Assembly: GCA_021234155.1 (NCBI GenBank)
Contig: JAJEKV010000584.1
Span: 1-64,000 of the forward strand
Source: Isoetes taiwanensis
Lineage: Eukaryota > Streptophyta > Lycopodiopsida > Isoetales > Isoetaceae
DNA: 64,000 nucleotides
Direction of reading: 5' to 3'
The notes under the pieces are model-generated. The model was not told the DNA's origin, made no database searches, and saw only the letters and a program-made list of their open reading frames with translations. Position numbers and translations under genes: made by a program. Below are positions 46,217 through 57,380 of the stretch, in pieces (within the stretch, counting starts at the first letter, position 1; every line of letters begins with the position of its first letter).

Positions 46217-47570
46217 TTGCATCTTTTTTTTGGCACCATCAGCGGTTCGCGGTTTAAGCCCCTCATCATACCTCTTAGCCTCGTCGGCGCCCTAAACTTT
46301 TGTCGTTCCTCTGCGCGCCGTTCTTGGCTTTTCGTCCTCTCCGCCTTTGAATCAGCGTTCTTTTCGCGCATCTTTACCATGGCTGCACCAAAATTTTCTA
46401 CACTTCAAGCTACTGCTCCCAGGGACCCGGCTCTTTTCGAGTCTGTATCCTTCTTGACGCCCACTTTCCGTGACGCCCTTGTTGGCCCAAATCGAGAAGT
46501 CGCTGAACGCCAAAAGCTTTACGAATTCTCTCAAATGGAACTTCCGGCCCAAATCGACCAACCGAAGGCGGTTCATCACCAATATCGTTAACGCCCGCAT
46601 GGATACACCACGATGGTCGATGGCACCACCATTTCGGTGACTCAACATTTGATTTTCGAGGTATTCCATATTCCTTACAAACCCCTTGTTTATCATGGTG
46701 CGCCATACGGGATCCGGATGTCCGCGAGTTTGGTGCACCTCCTTATCATGCCAATGTGCACGCCTGACCAATATAGATAAGCCTCACGAAACCTTTGTTA
46801 AGTTTCTGTGGCGAAAGTTCCTTGGGTATTCTATCAAGAACACCCATATCAATAAGCCTTTCTATAATATGGTGCTCACTGCTACACACTCCAACCACCA
46901 CATAGATTGGCCCCAATTGTCGTTTCACTGTCTTCTCCAAGAAGTGGACCGCCGAGGGTTGCCACTTCCATTTCGAAGTTTACGTGGGAGGCCACCTTCA
47001 AGCCATCATCGTCATTACTTTCCTCCCACACCACAAAATTCTCACAATTCCACTTCCGGGTCCCTTCCCGGACTCACAAAGTTGGTACTTCACGCCCGTC
47101 TTCCACCGGTCATGTCCAAAATCCGCACTCCCATGTCACCGTCTCCTCCTCGCCTACACCATCCGGTTTCACACCATATCTCCCAAACATCACAAACAGT
47201 GCAACAACAAGGCTCCACCACCACAACACCCTCGTCGGTACCGTTGTATCGTATCGCCAGGATGCTCAAGCCGCTGTTCTAAAGTTACAAGAATCGGGAA
47301 GCTCTTATGAGCGGGGTTCAAGCGGCACTAGAAGCTCCGGATGCGGTCCATCGTGACCTTCAAGTCGCCATCGCCCAAGTTGCAACTTTGGAGACCCAAC
47401 TTCAAGACAAGCGCGGAGCTCTCTTACGGGCTCATCTGGATCTCAAAAGTGCACGGGATCAGGTCGACCAACTTGCGGATCAGCGGGCTCGGCCCACTCG
47501 AAATGAGAGAATTTGTTGGAGCAAAACAAGTCCAAAGACACTCTTCTGGGTGCCAAGGAAAAGATATTTC
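46217..47570 (+). pseudogene. Gypsy extra ORF after integrase: plant-transposon-type protein with coiled coil
   Basis: A protein beginning MAAPKFSTLQATAPRDP (46379) continues over three frames through EVAERQKLYEFSQM, then VTQHLIFEVFHIPYKPLVYH and ETFVKFLWRKFLGYSI, TATHSNHHIDWPQ, a Pro/Ser-rich stretch and a coiled coil (AALEAPDAVHRDLQVAIAQV, then ATLETQLQDKRG; about 47310-47500). The HLIFEVF.IPY pattern resembles the 'putative plant transposon protein' ORF found after pol in some plant gypsy lineages. Function unknown; not an envelope-type protein, as no signal peptide or membrane segment is seen. Confidence 0.5.
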
Positions 47571-49336
47571 TAAGCTCGGCGCCTTGTACTTTCGAGCTCT
47601 GTGACAATTACTGACACTCAAGTTCAAAACCTTACGGGCGGGGCGCTCAAATTGCCTCCTTGGCTTCGCCGGCTTTCGGACCTCTCGGCTCACCTCTCTT
47701 CAAGATGAAACTTACTGAGGTGCGCGAAGCGAAGATTCTTGATGGCCGATTGAGATTGGGGGTGCTTCATCTCAATACCAGGGGCAATCCTCCTCCCAGG
47801 TCAACAACGCCAGAAGCGGGTCCGTGACCAATCACGCTGCTGCTAGAAAAGGACAACCGGATCCGTGACCTTGAACAGCGTTTTACGCGACAAGCTATTC
47901 GATCTGGCGATGAGGCTCAAGCAAAACTTGACGGCCACCGCGCCATTATTACCGGACTGCCTTTTGACTTCCGGTTCCTTCCTCGCTATCACGATTATGT
48001 GGTTGCTTTCGCCGCCACCTCTTCCTTTCAAAGTGGCATGCGGATGGATGGACTGTGGATATTCCCTCATAAGACCGCTTAGATTTTCTTGATTTGGCGG
48101 GAACTCTCCATTGAAGACAAAGGGTTATCTTTGTGCCCCTTTTGGTCTTTGATCTCATACATCGTGCCGATCCGGACTTTATCACCTTTCCGAGTTGTTC
48201 ACCCATGGCTTACATATTTCATGATTTCTATCCGGGTGATACACAGGAAAACTTGAGAGATGGGCCACGCTTAGCTCTTTGGGGTGAGCCCTACTTTGTG
48301 CAATGGTTGCTTCGGGATAACAATCCATATCTTGCTGATCATGCTCGGACCCACACTCTTCATCAGAGTACATGCAAGCTTGCCAATCATTTACCTCTCC
48401 GGCAAGCCGAAGGCGCCAAGCAACGATAAGGAAGTATCACGGGACATCAGGATCTTCCCTATGCACAAGTTTATATCAAGGGGGGTTATAATCAATTACG
48501 GGCTCTGTTGGATAGCAAGGCGGTCCCCACGGGATGGGATAGCCCTCCTGTCAACTCTCAACTCTCTGCTTCTCTTTGGGATCGTTGGTGTCAAGCACTT
48601 GATCCGGCTCTTGTCGATCAATTCAGTGGAGACATTTCGGCAACCCACGCCCACGGGCATGGTTCCTTCTCCCTATGCTTCCCACAGGTGTTCCTCCACG
48701 CTTTGTGTTCACGACTTCGATTGGCCTCCCCTTTTGGACAAAGGTCATGGATGGCCATCTTTGGATGGACTCCACCTCAGATCTCGCCGGATCGAGGTGG
48801 GATCCCGCGTTTTGTTCGGCCGCTCCCATTGGGAGGAGGGTGCCACTCTTGATACCACCACAAATTGGAGCTATATTGCTAATGAGCGTGGTTGGCAAGC
48901 GCCGCTGATGCGCTTCATGGTCTTGACACCTTCTTGCGAGAATGCCACCACCTCACGATCCTTGATCCATCTTCAAAGCGGGTTTTTGTGCTGCTCTCAA
49001 ATGCATCTTGCTTCGGCTCTCCTTAAATCGGCGTCCCATTTTTTCTTCGCAATCCGAATGCCGGTGTTAGTGCCTTCGGCCTCCGACCTGCCTCCTCATG
49101 GAATGGTTCGTTTCTTGGGCGCCCATCGCCTTTTGAAGACATGGTGCGATCTCGATTTCTTATTGATGCCGATCCCGCCCTTGGCCTCAACACACCTCCC
49201 GCTCTTCAAACACGCCGGGGATCTCATTGGCCAATTATCATAATGGTGCCGTCCTCACTCCGTGAGGATCACTTTCGCAATGGATGGCTTCCGCCCTCAG
49301 AAACACTTCCTCCTTTTCTTCACTCGAGTGTCGTTT
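47571..49336 (+). pseudogene. Gypsy further extra-ORF region, unrecognised
   Basis: Overlapping forward frames (47865-48092, 48284-49243, 48508-48852) are too long and too biased in composition to be chance alone, yet match no family I know. Segments such as GYNQLRALLDSKAVPTGWD, SLWDRWCQALDP and DLAGSRWDPAFC change frame repeatedly. It may be the C-terminal half of the preceding protein or a third gene acquired by the element. Confidence 0.4.
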
Positions 49337-49346
49337 GGTGGGGGAG

Positions 49347-49909
49347 TGTTAGTCTGTGCCTCCCGGTGCGGGACTATTCATGCATCTGACGGACCAGGTC
49401 AAGCTCAAGGATCTAATGTCCAACCACGGGTCATCATCTAAGGCCCTGATTAAGACCAAGCGGCGGGACCATGCGGCCAAAGCCTCGACCTAAAGAGCCT
49501 TCGAGGAGAAGTGGCGGACCACGCGCGCGTCGGCGTCGGCATGATTCGAGGCACCTCAAGAGGCACCGCCCGGCATTCTGCAAATCAGGCCTCCTTCCGA
49601 GAGTCGGCGCGAGATCGATCCAGTTGTCTATATTGGGCGAGGCCATTGTACTATATATATGACTAGAGCTTCGCACATGAGTTCTAGATGAGTTTTGAGT
49701 CTTGTCTCCGCCGGTTTTCTCTCTATTAGAGCTCATGTATGTCCATCATTGATATCAAGGAAGCTTATCATTTTCCTCTCATTTGTTTGTTTTCTTATTC
49801 TTGTTCTTTTCTTGCAAATCCGGCGTGACATAGTCCCCGGACTCTGTTAGATCCATCGGGTCCTCACAGAGGGGTTGTCTTCCGGGAGTTCGAACCCGGA
49901 CCCCAAGCG
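49347..49909 (+). repeat. 3' LTR of the gypsy element
   Basis: 563 bp, starting TGTTAGTCTGTGCCTCC after the purine tract and ending at GGACCCCAAGCG, directly before GTGAT. Confidence 0.88.
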
Positions 49910-50023
49910 GTGATTTTTTCGAGTATTCTTCCATCACTCGATAGCTCTCATGCACTTATGATACCCATTTTAAGTTCTTGCGGTCTTACGCTTATGTTTT
50001 ATTTATTTGCATTTGTATCTCAG

Positions 50024-50299
50024 GTAGTCACTGCCTTCACAGCTTTGGCACATTCCCTTCTATCTCAAACACATAAGGCATTGTTGGTCTGGATTTATGA
50101 AGATGATGATGGTGAAAACAACATGTATGTACACCATGATATTATGTTGCCAGCATTTCCTCTTTGCACATCTTGGCTAGGTTGTGGTCTGAAGGGAGGC
50201 GAGAAAGGTAAGAGTAGTATGAATGTTTTGGTTTGTCTCATTTCGGTCACCAATGATGTATATTTGTTGATTCAGGAAACTATGTGGCTGTTGGTTCAG
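50024..50299 (+). pseudogene. PWP1: Captured PWP1 (periodic tryptophan protein 1) fragment, two exons
   Basis: PWP1 is a nuclear WD40-repeat protein linked to ribosome biogenesis. One exon (about 50024-50207) ends with VWIYEDDDGENNMYVHHDIM, LPAFPLCTSWLGCGL and KGGEKG; an intron 50208-50275 with GTAAG...TTCAG follows, then exon 50276-50299 reading NYVAVGS before another GT donor. The stretch YVHHDI.LPAFPLC.SWL.C.LKGGEKGN is highly characteristic of PWP1. Only this middle piece of the gene is present. It adjoins the 3' LTR of the gypsy element and probably belongs to the Mutator-type element starting at 38033. Intron retention points to DNA-level capture. Confidence 0.82.
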
Positions 50300-50390
50300 G
50301 TTTAAGTGGCATGTTTCTTATGTCAAAGCTTAATGCAGTTGGACTAGGTTGAACTTGTGGCTGTCTTAGGAGGCCAAGAAAAAGATGTGA

Positions 50391-51191
50391 AGAATAGAAT
50401 AGAATAGAATTGTTTTTATCGTCCACGGAGACCAATCGGCCTATGGGACCCAATACAAAAAGCGCAGTAGTCACATTACTGCCCGGATTAAAAAACCCCC
50501 GCCCCGAAGGGTTTTCGAGGGAAAAACCGTGGCAGCAATAAGGCTGGCGACATCAATTAAATGGTTGGATCGGGGGCATATCTCGAGCCCTCAAGTCCCG
50601 GTGCTACTTGAATGTATGATCCAGTGAGCTAATCGAAGTCGTGCCCGGTATCATGTGTAGCGGCTCATCGAGGTCTAATCAAGCGGAGCATAGCGTGTCG
50701 AACCGGGATCATATCTTTGGGCAGCTCGAAAGTGTGACACTCATCCTCAACAGCTCGTCTGGCGGCACTAACAAACCCTCTCGGCGTGGCTCCCCAATCC
50801 ATCGACCGATCTCAATCCAGGAGATGGTGGGCACCTGCTTGAATGGAGGCGATATGCCTCGCTTTTTTTCATGGGCGATGTGAACGTAGGTAGCGGCGTG
50901 GGGCCTCGTTCTAATGTGGGATTTATGTGCTGCTTGTAATACGCTGTTTTGACTTGCTCCAGAGCCCTGGAATCCCAAAGCTTGCTGGAGAAACAAGCAT
51001 CAAGGTAACATCTCAAGCTGTCACGACCTGCCTCTGTTTCTACCTGGATACACATGTGCTCCTGGACATTCCATCTAGTTAGCCACTGCACTCTTTTATC
51101 CTTCCAACAATTCTTGAGTCGTTGTGGTCATATTGCCACTGCATAAGCCAAGTGCGGTAGACGATCATCATCCATATTTACCACCTTCTGG
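50391..51191 (-). mobile_element. LINE-E, 3' part (minus strand)
   Basis: Starts with the (AATAG)n complement of the family tail (50391-50410) and runs through the hairpin and C-terminal ORF2 (TRWNVQEHMCIQVETEAGRD, CYLDACFSSKLWDSRALEQV; 50768-51091). It is interrupted at 51192 by the CACTA element and continues at 62805. The sequence across the break, CTGGAAATAGACG with one AAA copy, matches LINE-D at about 30640. Confidence 0.9.
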
Positions 51192-51194
51192 AAA

Positions 51195-52005
51195 CACAAC
51201 CACCCCAATTCTGGGTCCACACCTAAAAACAACAGTAACAAAAAAACCACATGTCGTTGTTCCAAAAAATCTACACGTGGTTATGTGGAGGTGTGGTTTA
51301 TTAAGGAGGCGGTGTAGTTTTTTTTATGGAGCTATAGTTTTTTTTTTTTTGAAGATGTGGTCTTTTTTTTAGGTGTCGTTTTTTTAAAAGAAGTGTTGCT
51401 TATTTTTTTGAGGGGGTGTTGTTTTTAAGAAGGTGTTGTTTTTTTGATGTGTAGTTTATAACTAGGTGTAGTTTTAAGTAGTCATTTTTTATGGAGGTAT
51501 AGTTTTTTTTAAGTGTGGTTTATAAGGAGGTATAGTTTTTAAGTGGTTGTTTTTTAGGGAAGTATGGTTTTCTGAAGTGGTATAACTTTTTCAATCGAGG
51601 TGTTGTTTTTTGAGGCGTCATTTATAAGTGGGTGTAGTTTTAAATAATTTGTGTTTTTTAAAGAAGTAAGGTTTTTTGAAGTGTGGTTTATAAGCGGGTG
51701 TAGTTTTTAAGTGGCTGTATTTTAATGAAGTATGGTTTTTTGAAGTGGTGTAGTTTATAACTAGGTGTAGTTTTTAAGAAGCTATTTCAAGGAAGTATGA
51801 TTTTTTTAGGTGTGGTTTATATAACTAGGTGTAGTTTTTTAAGTAGCTATTTTTAAAGTAAGTGTGGTTTTTTGAGGTGTGGTTTTAAGTAGGTGTAGTT
51901 TTTAAGTGGCTATTTTTTACGAAGTGTGGTTTTTAAGTGGTGGTGTAGTTTTTCGTAGCTATTTCTTAAGGAAGTATGGTTTTTTTGAGGCTATTTCTTC
52001 AGCAA
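51195..52005. repeat. CACTA left subterminal repeat region
   Basis: Dozens of degenerate units of the types AGGTGTAGTTTTT, GTGTGGTTTAT and AAGTATGGTTTTTT, spaced 20-45 bp. In CACTA elements such motifs bind the accessory protein TNPA. The right end (62210-62801) has the complementary forms (AACTACACGT, AACAACATGTGG). Confidence 0.8.
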
Positions 52006-52094
52006 AGCACCACCACCTGGAATATTGTTTGTGTGCTCAACTTTGGGAATGTATCGTATTGTTTTACATTCGTGAAAAATAACTTCAACGGTTA

Positions 52095-53230
52095 GATCTA
52101 ACATGGCTCAAACATGCCACGTAGGCTCCAACATGCCAATTAGGTGCCAACATGCCAAGGTGGCTCAAGCATGCCACCTGGGCACCAACATGCCACCTAG
52201 GCTCAAACATGCCAAGGTGGCTCAAAGATGCCATGGGCTCCTATATGCCACCTATATGCTCCAACATGCCAACGAGGGCTCCAACATGACACTTTAGGCT
52301 CAAACATGCCACATGGGCTTCATGCCACCTAGGCTCCAACATGTCAAGGTGGCTCAAACATGCCATGTGGGCTCCAACATGCCACCTAGGCTCCAGCTTG
52401 CCAAGCTGGCTCAAGCATGCCACCTAGGCACCAACATGCCACCAAGGCTCAAACATGCCAAGGTGGCTCAAACATGCCATGCGGGCTCCAACAAACCACC
52501 TATGCCAAGGTGGATCAAACATGCCACCTAGGCTCCAACATGCCAAGGTGTATGCCACGCGATCTCCAACATGCTAAGGTGTCTCAAAATGCAACGCTGG
52601 GCTCCTACATGCCACCTAGGCTCCAACATGCCAAGGTGGCTCAAACTTGCCACGTTGGCTCAATCATTCCACCTAGGCTCCAACATGCCACCTAGGCTCA
52701 AACATGCCAAGGTGGCTCAAACATGCAACGTGGGCTCCAACATGTCACCTAGGCTCCAACATGCCAATGTGGCTCAAACATGCCATGTGGGCTCCAACAT
52801 GCCACCTAGGCTCCAGCATGCCAAGGTGGCTCAAAATGCCAAGGTGGCCCAAACATGCCACGCAGTCCAACATGCCACCGAGCTCCAACATGCCAAGGTT
52901 TCTCAAACATGCCACCTAGGATCCAACATGCCAAGGTGGCTCAAACATGCCATGTGGGCTCCAACATGCCACCTAGGCTCCAGCATGCCAAGGTGGCTCA
53001 AACATGCCACCTAGCCTCCAACATGCCACCTAGGCTCCAACATGCCAACGTGGGTCAAACATGCCACCTAGGCTCCAACATGCCACCTAGGCTCCAACAT
53101 GCCACCTAGGCTTCGAAATGCCACGTAGGCTCCAACGTGCCACCTAGGGTCCAAGATGGCAAGGTGGCTCCAACATGCCACCTAGGCTCCGAAATGCCAC
53201 CTAGGCTCCAACATGCCAAGTTGGCTCCAA
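52095..53230. repeat. Minisatellite 1 inside CACTA (CAACATGCCACCTAGGCTC)
   Basis: About 50 near-identical 17-19 bp units, mainly CAACATGCCACCTAGGCTC and AAACATGCCAAGGTGGCTC, arranged in mixed order. Open frames across it are by-products of the unit. Related units reappear at 55735-56245, so the two blocks probably arose within the element. Confidence 0.92.
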
Positions 53231-54574
53231 CATGCCCATCCATCACATGGACCTTCTCAACATGGAAAAGTTGCCCATCCACCACATGGACCTTTAGGAA
53301 AAGACTTTAAGGGTAAAACCGCTTCCGGGGGAGTTTTAGGGTTTAGATCTTGGCCTCAAGACCCTCCCTCTATATAGAGGAAGGGTGTTAATGCCAGAAG
53401 ACGGATCCTTAAAACCTCCTAGAAGCATCTTGCCCCAAAATTTCTCTCTTAAAGGCACTCGGGACGTGGTCGAGAAGTTGGAGTTGAAGACCGAAGCAAT
53501 AGGAACTGGAGGACAGGGGTTTGGATCTATCGTCCTCCCACTGTGGCAATTAGAATTCAAGAGCTAATTGTATACATATTATCTTGAATAGAAGCTCTAA
53601 ACGGAGTTGGAATTATTGACCTTGTCATAAAATCTAATGCATCCTGCAAAATCTGATCATATGCCTTGTCTTCCTCTCCCATGCCCACTAAATCATTTTG
53701 GGATAAGCGTATACAATGTGAAACTTCTTAGATGTGCTAGTTCAGTATATGGTATGTTAGAACCTCCAGGTTGCTTAAGGCAACCAATCTTTGTGCAAAA
53801 TTATACAAAACGGCATCAATTACATTAGGATCTTTAAAGCAAAATGAGGTAGTTGCACTCAGATCTGAATATCTCGAGCTCTGCTAATCATTTTCATATT
53901 ATATTTGGAGGAGAAACTAGAAAAACAATGTAGTGAGATGCAGGAAAAAACTTGGCTGAATTTGGATCTGGGATGTCCGAAAAAATCGGGTTCAAAGACG
54001 GAAGAAAATTTGGCCAGTGCAAAAAGGGGTCTGCACACTCAAACCATGATATCTCGAGTTTTAATGAACCTTTTTGGATGATTTTTAAAATTACTATCAG
54101 AGAAAAGTTGTAGGAACATGTGATCATCATTTTTCTTGGTCAATAGTGATTATCCCCAGTTGGGCACCCTAACAAGAGGTTCCTCATTGTAGCCAGGCAG
54201 ACTCTCTTATCCATGCATGTATGACATTTGACCTTAGTGTCTGTCTATGCGCGCCACAGACAAGGCACAATTTAGATTCTTCCAAAAACCAAGGTTTTGC
54301 GAAAGAATTATTAAAATAGTTTTTAACAATATTGTTTACCTATGTGCGTACAACTAAATCAACATATATGACCATAATAAAAAATAAAGCATTTGACATG
54401 TTTGGATTCAAGTTGGGCTAGAGGAGAAGAAAATCAATAGTTTAGAAAGGTAGGTAGAAGGGTAGATAGATTAGAAAGGTAGGTCGAAGGATAGGTAAAA
54501 ACAAAAAGCGGTGAATAGTGTCTATGCATGCATAGACATGCTATGCTCATACATCATCAGTAAAAAAAAATTCT
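53231..54574. other. CACTA interior, no recognised gene
   Basis: Includes an almost perfect palindrome centred on CCTCTATATAGAGG near 53373, which also resembles a TATA box, with a candidate leader downstream (53390-53570). The remainder is AT-rich. No protein family recognised. Confidence 0.45.
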
Positions 54575-55500
54575 TTGGAAACTAGAGTTTTTGCAGGCCG
54601 ACTGAATCCTTTTGTGTTCTCTTCAATCCGCCAGTTTGCTTCTTTCCTCAGGTGCTCAGATTCCTCGGGTGCCCAAAAGTCCTCTTCCGAAGGCCCTAGC
54701 CAGAAACGGACAACCGTCCCCATTCTAGGATATGAATTGGCTCGTCAATGGACTCGAATGTCGACATTGCCATGGAGACCAAGTTTTGTGCCCGAAGACC
54801 ACCCCTTCTTTAAGAAGCGCCAAAAAGTAGCTCATGTCTAACACTGCGTTCATAGTCAATTGGCCTAGGGAGGTGGTTTGCGAATACCGCCATGTGGAGT
54901 CTTCGTGTTCCTTTCGTTGCAAAAAATGACCGTAGCCTCTAAGGTAAATTTGCCATTTTGGACGATATGGCTAAGTCGGTTCTTCATTTCGGAGCCTCTT
55001 TCTTCCCAAACGACAAGACACTTGGGTTTCTACACGGTCAAGATGCGAACGCCAGCGGTTTGATAAGTTCTCCCGGAACGATCTTTTTTTTTTTTAACCC
55101 GCTTTGGAAGCGGGTTACTTGAATGACGGATTCAATGGTCGGATAGGAGAACCGAACTCCGAGAGGGGAGGCATTGGCATTGGCATTCGGCCTTCCGGAG
55201 GAGCGCTGGCAGGAAAGGCCACTTGGCAAGAGGAGCAGTCCATAGCGTGAACCCGCTCCGACCGGTAGGTTCCCTCACGCGGGCCTAATCGTTAGGTGGA
55301 AACTTCAGAGAACATGCGGCCCGGGGAAGAACATGAGCGATGTAGCGGGGAAGTACATGCGGCGATGCAAAGAAAGAAAGCCGATGCCGAGCGAGAAGCG
55401 ATGCAAAAGACAAAGCGTCGGCGTGATATTCCTCCCTTTTATGACCTTCGATCATCTCCACAATCGTCTCCATGTGCTTCCCCATTCTTATAATCCAAAG
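54575..55500. other. CACTA interior, G+C-richer exon-like segment, unidentified
   Basis: The forward frame 54575-54841 (88 codons) contains GRLNPFVFSSIRQFASFLRC, YELARQWTRMSTLPWRPSF and DHPFFKKRQKVAHV, compositionally like a real coding exon. A second patch (55085-55450) is distinctly G+C-rich, with GGCATTGGCATTGGCATTCGG. It contrasts with the AT-rich neighbours and may be another captured gene piece, perhaps organelle-derived; I could not identify either. Confidence 0.4.
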
Positions 55501-55734
55501 GAGCCGCCCCAAACCCCTAATGTTAGCAAAGCATCTGCCTCTGCAAGTATCCACACTGCAAAAATATGACCTGCAAGCACCGACGCTCCAAAAATCAGCT
55601 CTGGAAGCTATGGCCCTGCAAAATCACTTTTTGGAAGCTATGGCGATGAAAGCTATGGCCCCGAAGCTATCTGGAATGGAGCTATGGCGGTCCTCTATTT
55701 TGCCTTACCAACGGAGACTTTAGGAATGTTGGAG

Positions 55735-56245
55735 CCTAGATGTCATGTTTGAGCCACATACTATCAAACATGCCACTAGGATAAAAAAATGGCATGTGGC
55801 TCAAACATGATACGTGGGTCAAATATATAGAAATGCTCTTTTGAATGATTTTTTTTTTTAAAAGGATGAAATATAATTTTGTATTTATTATGGTTGAAAT
55901 GTTGTGCCCCTGGGCTCAAGCATGTCCATAGGCTCAAACATGCCCCTAGGCTTGAATGCCAAAGATGCCACATGGCTCAAGCATGCTATATTGGCTGAAA
56001 CATGCCATAGGCTCAAACATGCCATGTAGGCTCAAATGACACGCGTGGCTTAAACATAACCCTAGGCTCAAGCATGACACGTGGCTGAAATAGACATTTG
56101 GCTCAAACATGCCACATAGGTTCAAACATGCCACCTAGGCTCAAACTGCCATATAGGCTCAAACATGCCACATAGGTTCAAACATGCCACCTAGGCTCAA
56201 ACTGCCATATAGGCTCAAACATGCCACATCGGCTCAAACACCTTG
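55735..56245. repeat. Minisatellite 2 inside CACTA
   Basis: About 25 degenerate units of GGCTCAAACATGCCACATA type in the same orientation as minisatellite 1 but more diverged. Unit phrases CACCTAGGCTCAAAC and ATGCCACATAGGTTCAAAC recur in pairs near 56110-56230. Confidence 0.88.
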
Positions 56246-56800
56246 GCACTAGAAATGATGAGGTGGCATCAAAAGAGCAAACAAACTTCTTTCTCTTTGA
56301 GAAGGTGGCTATTTGCAAAAATTATGGGAGATGACATGGCATGATTTTGGTGAGGTGGCAAAGATGCGAGTTGAGGTGGCAAAATATGAAGGGATGGAAA
56401 AACGAAGAATTTGCTAGACAATTTTTCAACATTAAAAAAACATATTTCTCCATGGTGACATGGCATTTCTTTGGATGGCGTGGCATATGACGTGATGACT
56501 AAGCATTTTGTGCACTTTAGATAGAAAATGACTAGGTCAATTTAAAAAAAAGGGGTTTTTTAAGTGAGATAAGTAGGTAAATAGTGGAAAGCAAGGTAAC
56601 ATGGCACTCAAAATGATGAGGTGTCATAAGAAAGAGAAACCACACTTCTTCCTTTTTGAAAAGGCGACTTTTGCAAAAATTATGGGTGATGATATGGCAT
56701 GGCCATGTGATGTGGCAACTATGAGTGATGACGTGGCAAAACACGAAGGGAGACATGGCAGTGATATGGCACTAGAAATCTTGAGGTTATATCAAAACAA
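56246..56800. repeat. Two-copy duplication, ~145 bp, offset ~360 bp
   Basis: 56252-56400 and 56610-56760 share GGCACT.AAAATGATGAGGTG-type sequence, CTTCTT.CTTTTTGA.AAGG, TTTGCAAAAATTATGGG and repeated ATGACATGGCA/GTGGCAA words. A further partial copy begins near 56760. The ATGGCA words echo the minisatellite. Confidence 0.65.
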
Positions 56801-57214
56801 CAAGCAAAACCTAAACCTACAGATACAGGAGAGGGAGGATCGATTCAATGGAAAATTGAATATAAACCTAAATGGGTGCTCGTGGAGAATCCTAAAAAAA
56901 ATAATACTAGGCTTTTTTATGTTAAAAAAACGCAACCAGTTAATTTCCTTTGAAGTCAAAAACACAAATGAACCCACATCCGTCTAAAATGTTGCCAACC
57001 TATATTTTTCCCATTTTTGTCGGACAAATACTCTATAACCCTAGTATTTCTCCAACAAGCTTGTACTAGTGTAGTGATAAAACTTGGTATAAAAACCAAC
57101 AATTAACTAGCAGAATGGCAGGGTTGGGGCAAAGATTAGATGTTACAAAATTGGAATGCCCAAATTCTGGCTGGAGGAATACCTTGAGGATTGTGTTGTG
57201 ATACAATGGTTGAG

Positions 57215-57380
57215 CATCCATAATAGAATAGAATAGAATAGAATAGAATAGAATTGATTTGATTTTTATCGCTTGCAGAAACCCATTGGCACAAACAAGG
57301 AATACAACAAGCATATTATGGCTAGGATTAAAAAACCCCGAGAATAGCAACCATAATAGTTATCCTTCCATTGGTTTCCA
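57215..57380 (-). mobile_element. LINE 3'-end fragment (LINE-D family, diverged)
   Basis: Five to six AATAG units (57222-57254) are followed by TTTTTATCG, CAGAAACCCATTGGC and GGATTAAAAAACCCCG, the complement of the LINE-D 3' UTR with many changes. Only about 165 bp is recognisable, so it is a very short truncated copy or a parasite using the same tail. Confidence 0.7.

Larger units (their letters stand above)
38375..49909 (+). mobile_element. Ty3/gypsy LTR retrotransposon, 11.5 kb, decayed
   Basis: Bounded by 5-bp duplications GTGAT (38370-38374 and 49910-49914). LTRs are 38375-38943 and 49347-49909; both start TGTTAGT and end near GGACCCCAA. They differ at many sites, including indels, so the insertion is much older than the element at 34122. 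Interior order is gag-like, protease, reverse transcriptase, RNase H, integrase, then about 4.7 kb of extra reading frames before the purine tract GGTGGGGGAG (49337-49346). The protease-RT-RH-IN order defines Ty3/gypsy. Confidence 0.9.

Noticed and set aside
51124-51372. Forward frame over the CACTA left end
   Set aside because: It crosses the LINE-E/CACTA junction and the subterminal repeats, and has no coding character.
52095-53230. CRISPR-like array or a repetitive protein gene
   Set aside because: Units abut without unique spacers and vary in order; the frames have no start context or domain. It is a eukaryotic minisatellite.
55080-55450. Mitochondrial DNA insertion
   Set aside because: The G+C-rich character suggests it, but I could not identify any mitochondrial gene or intron, so it is left as unidentified.
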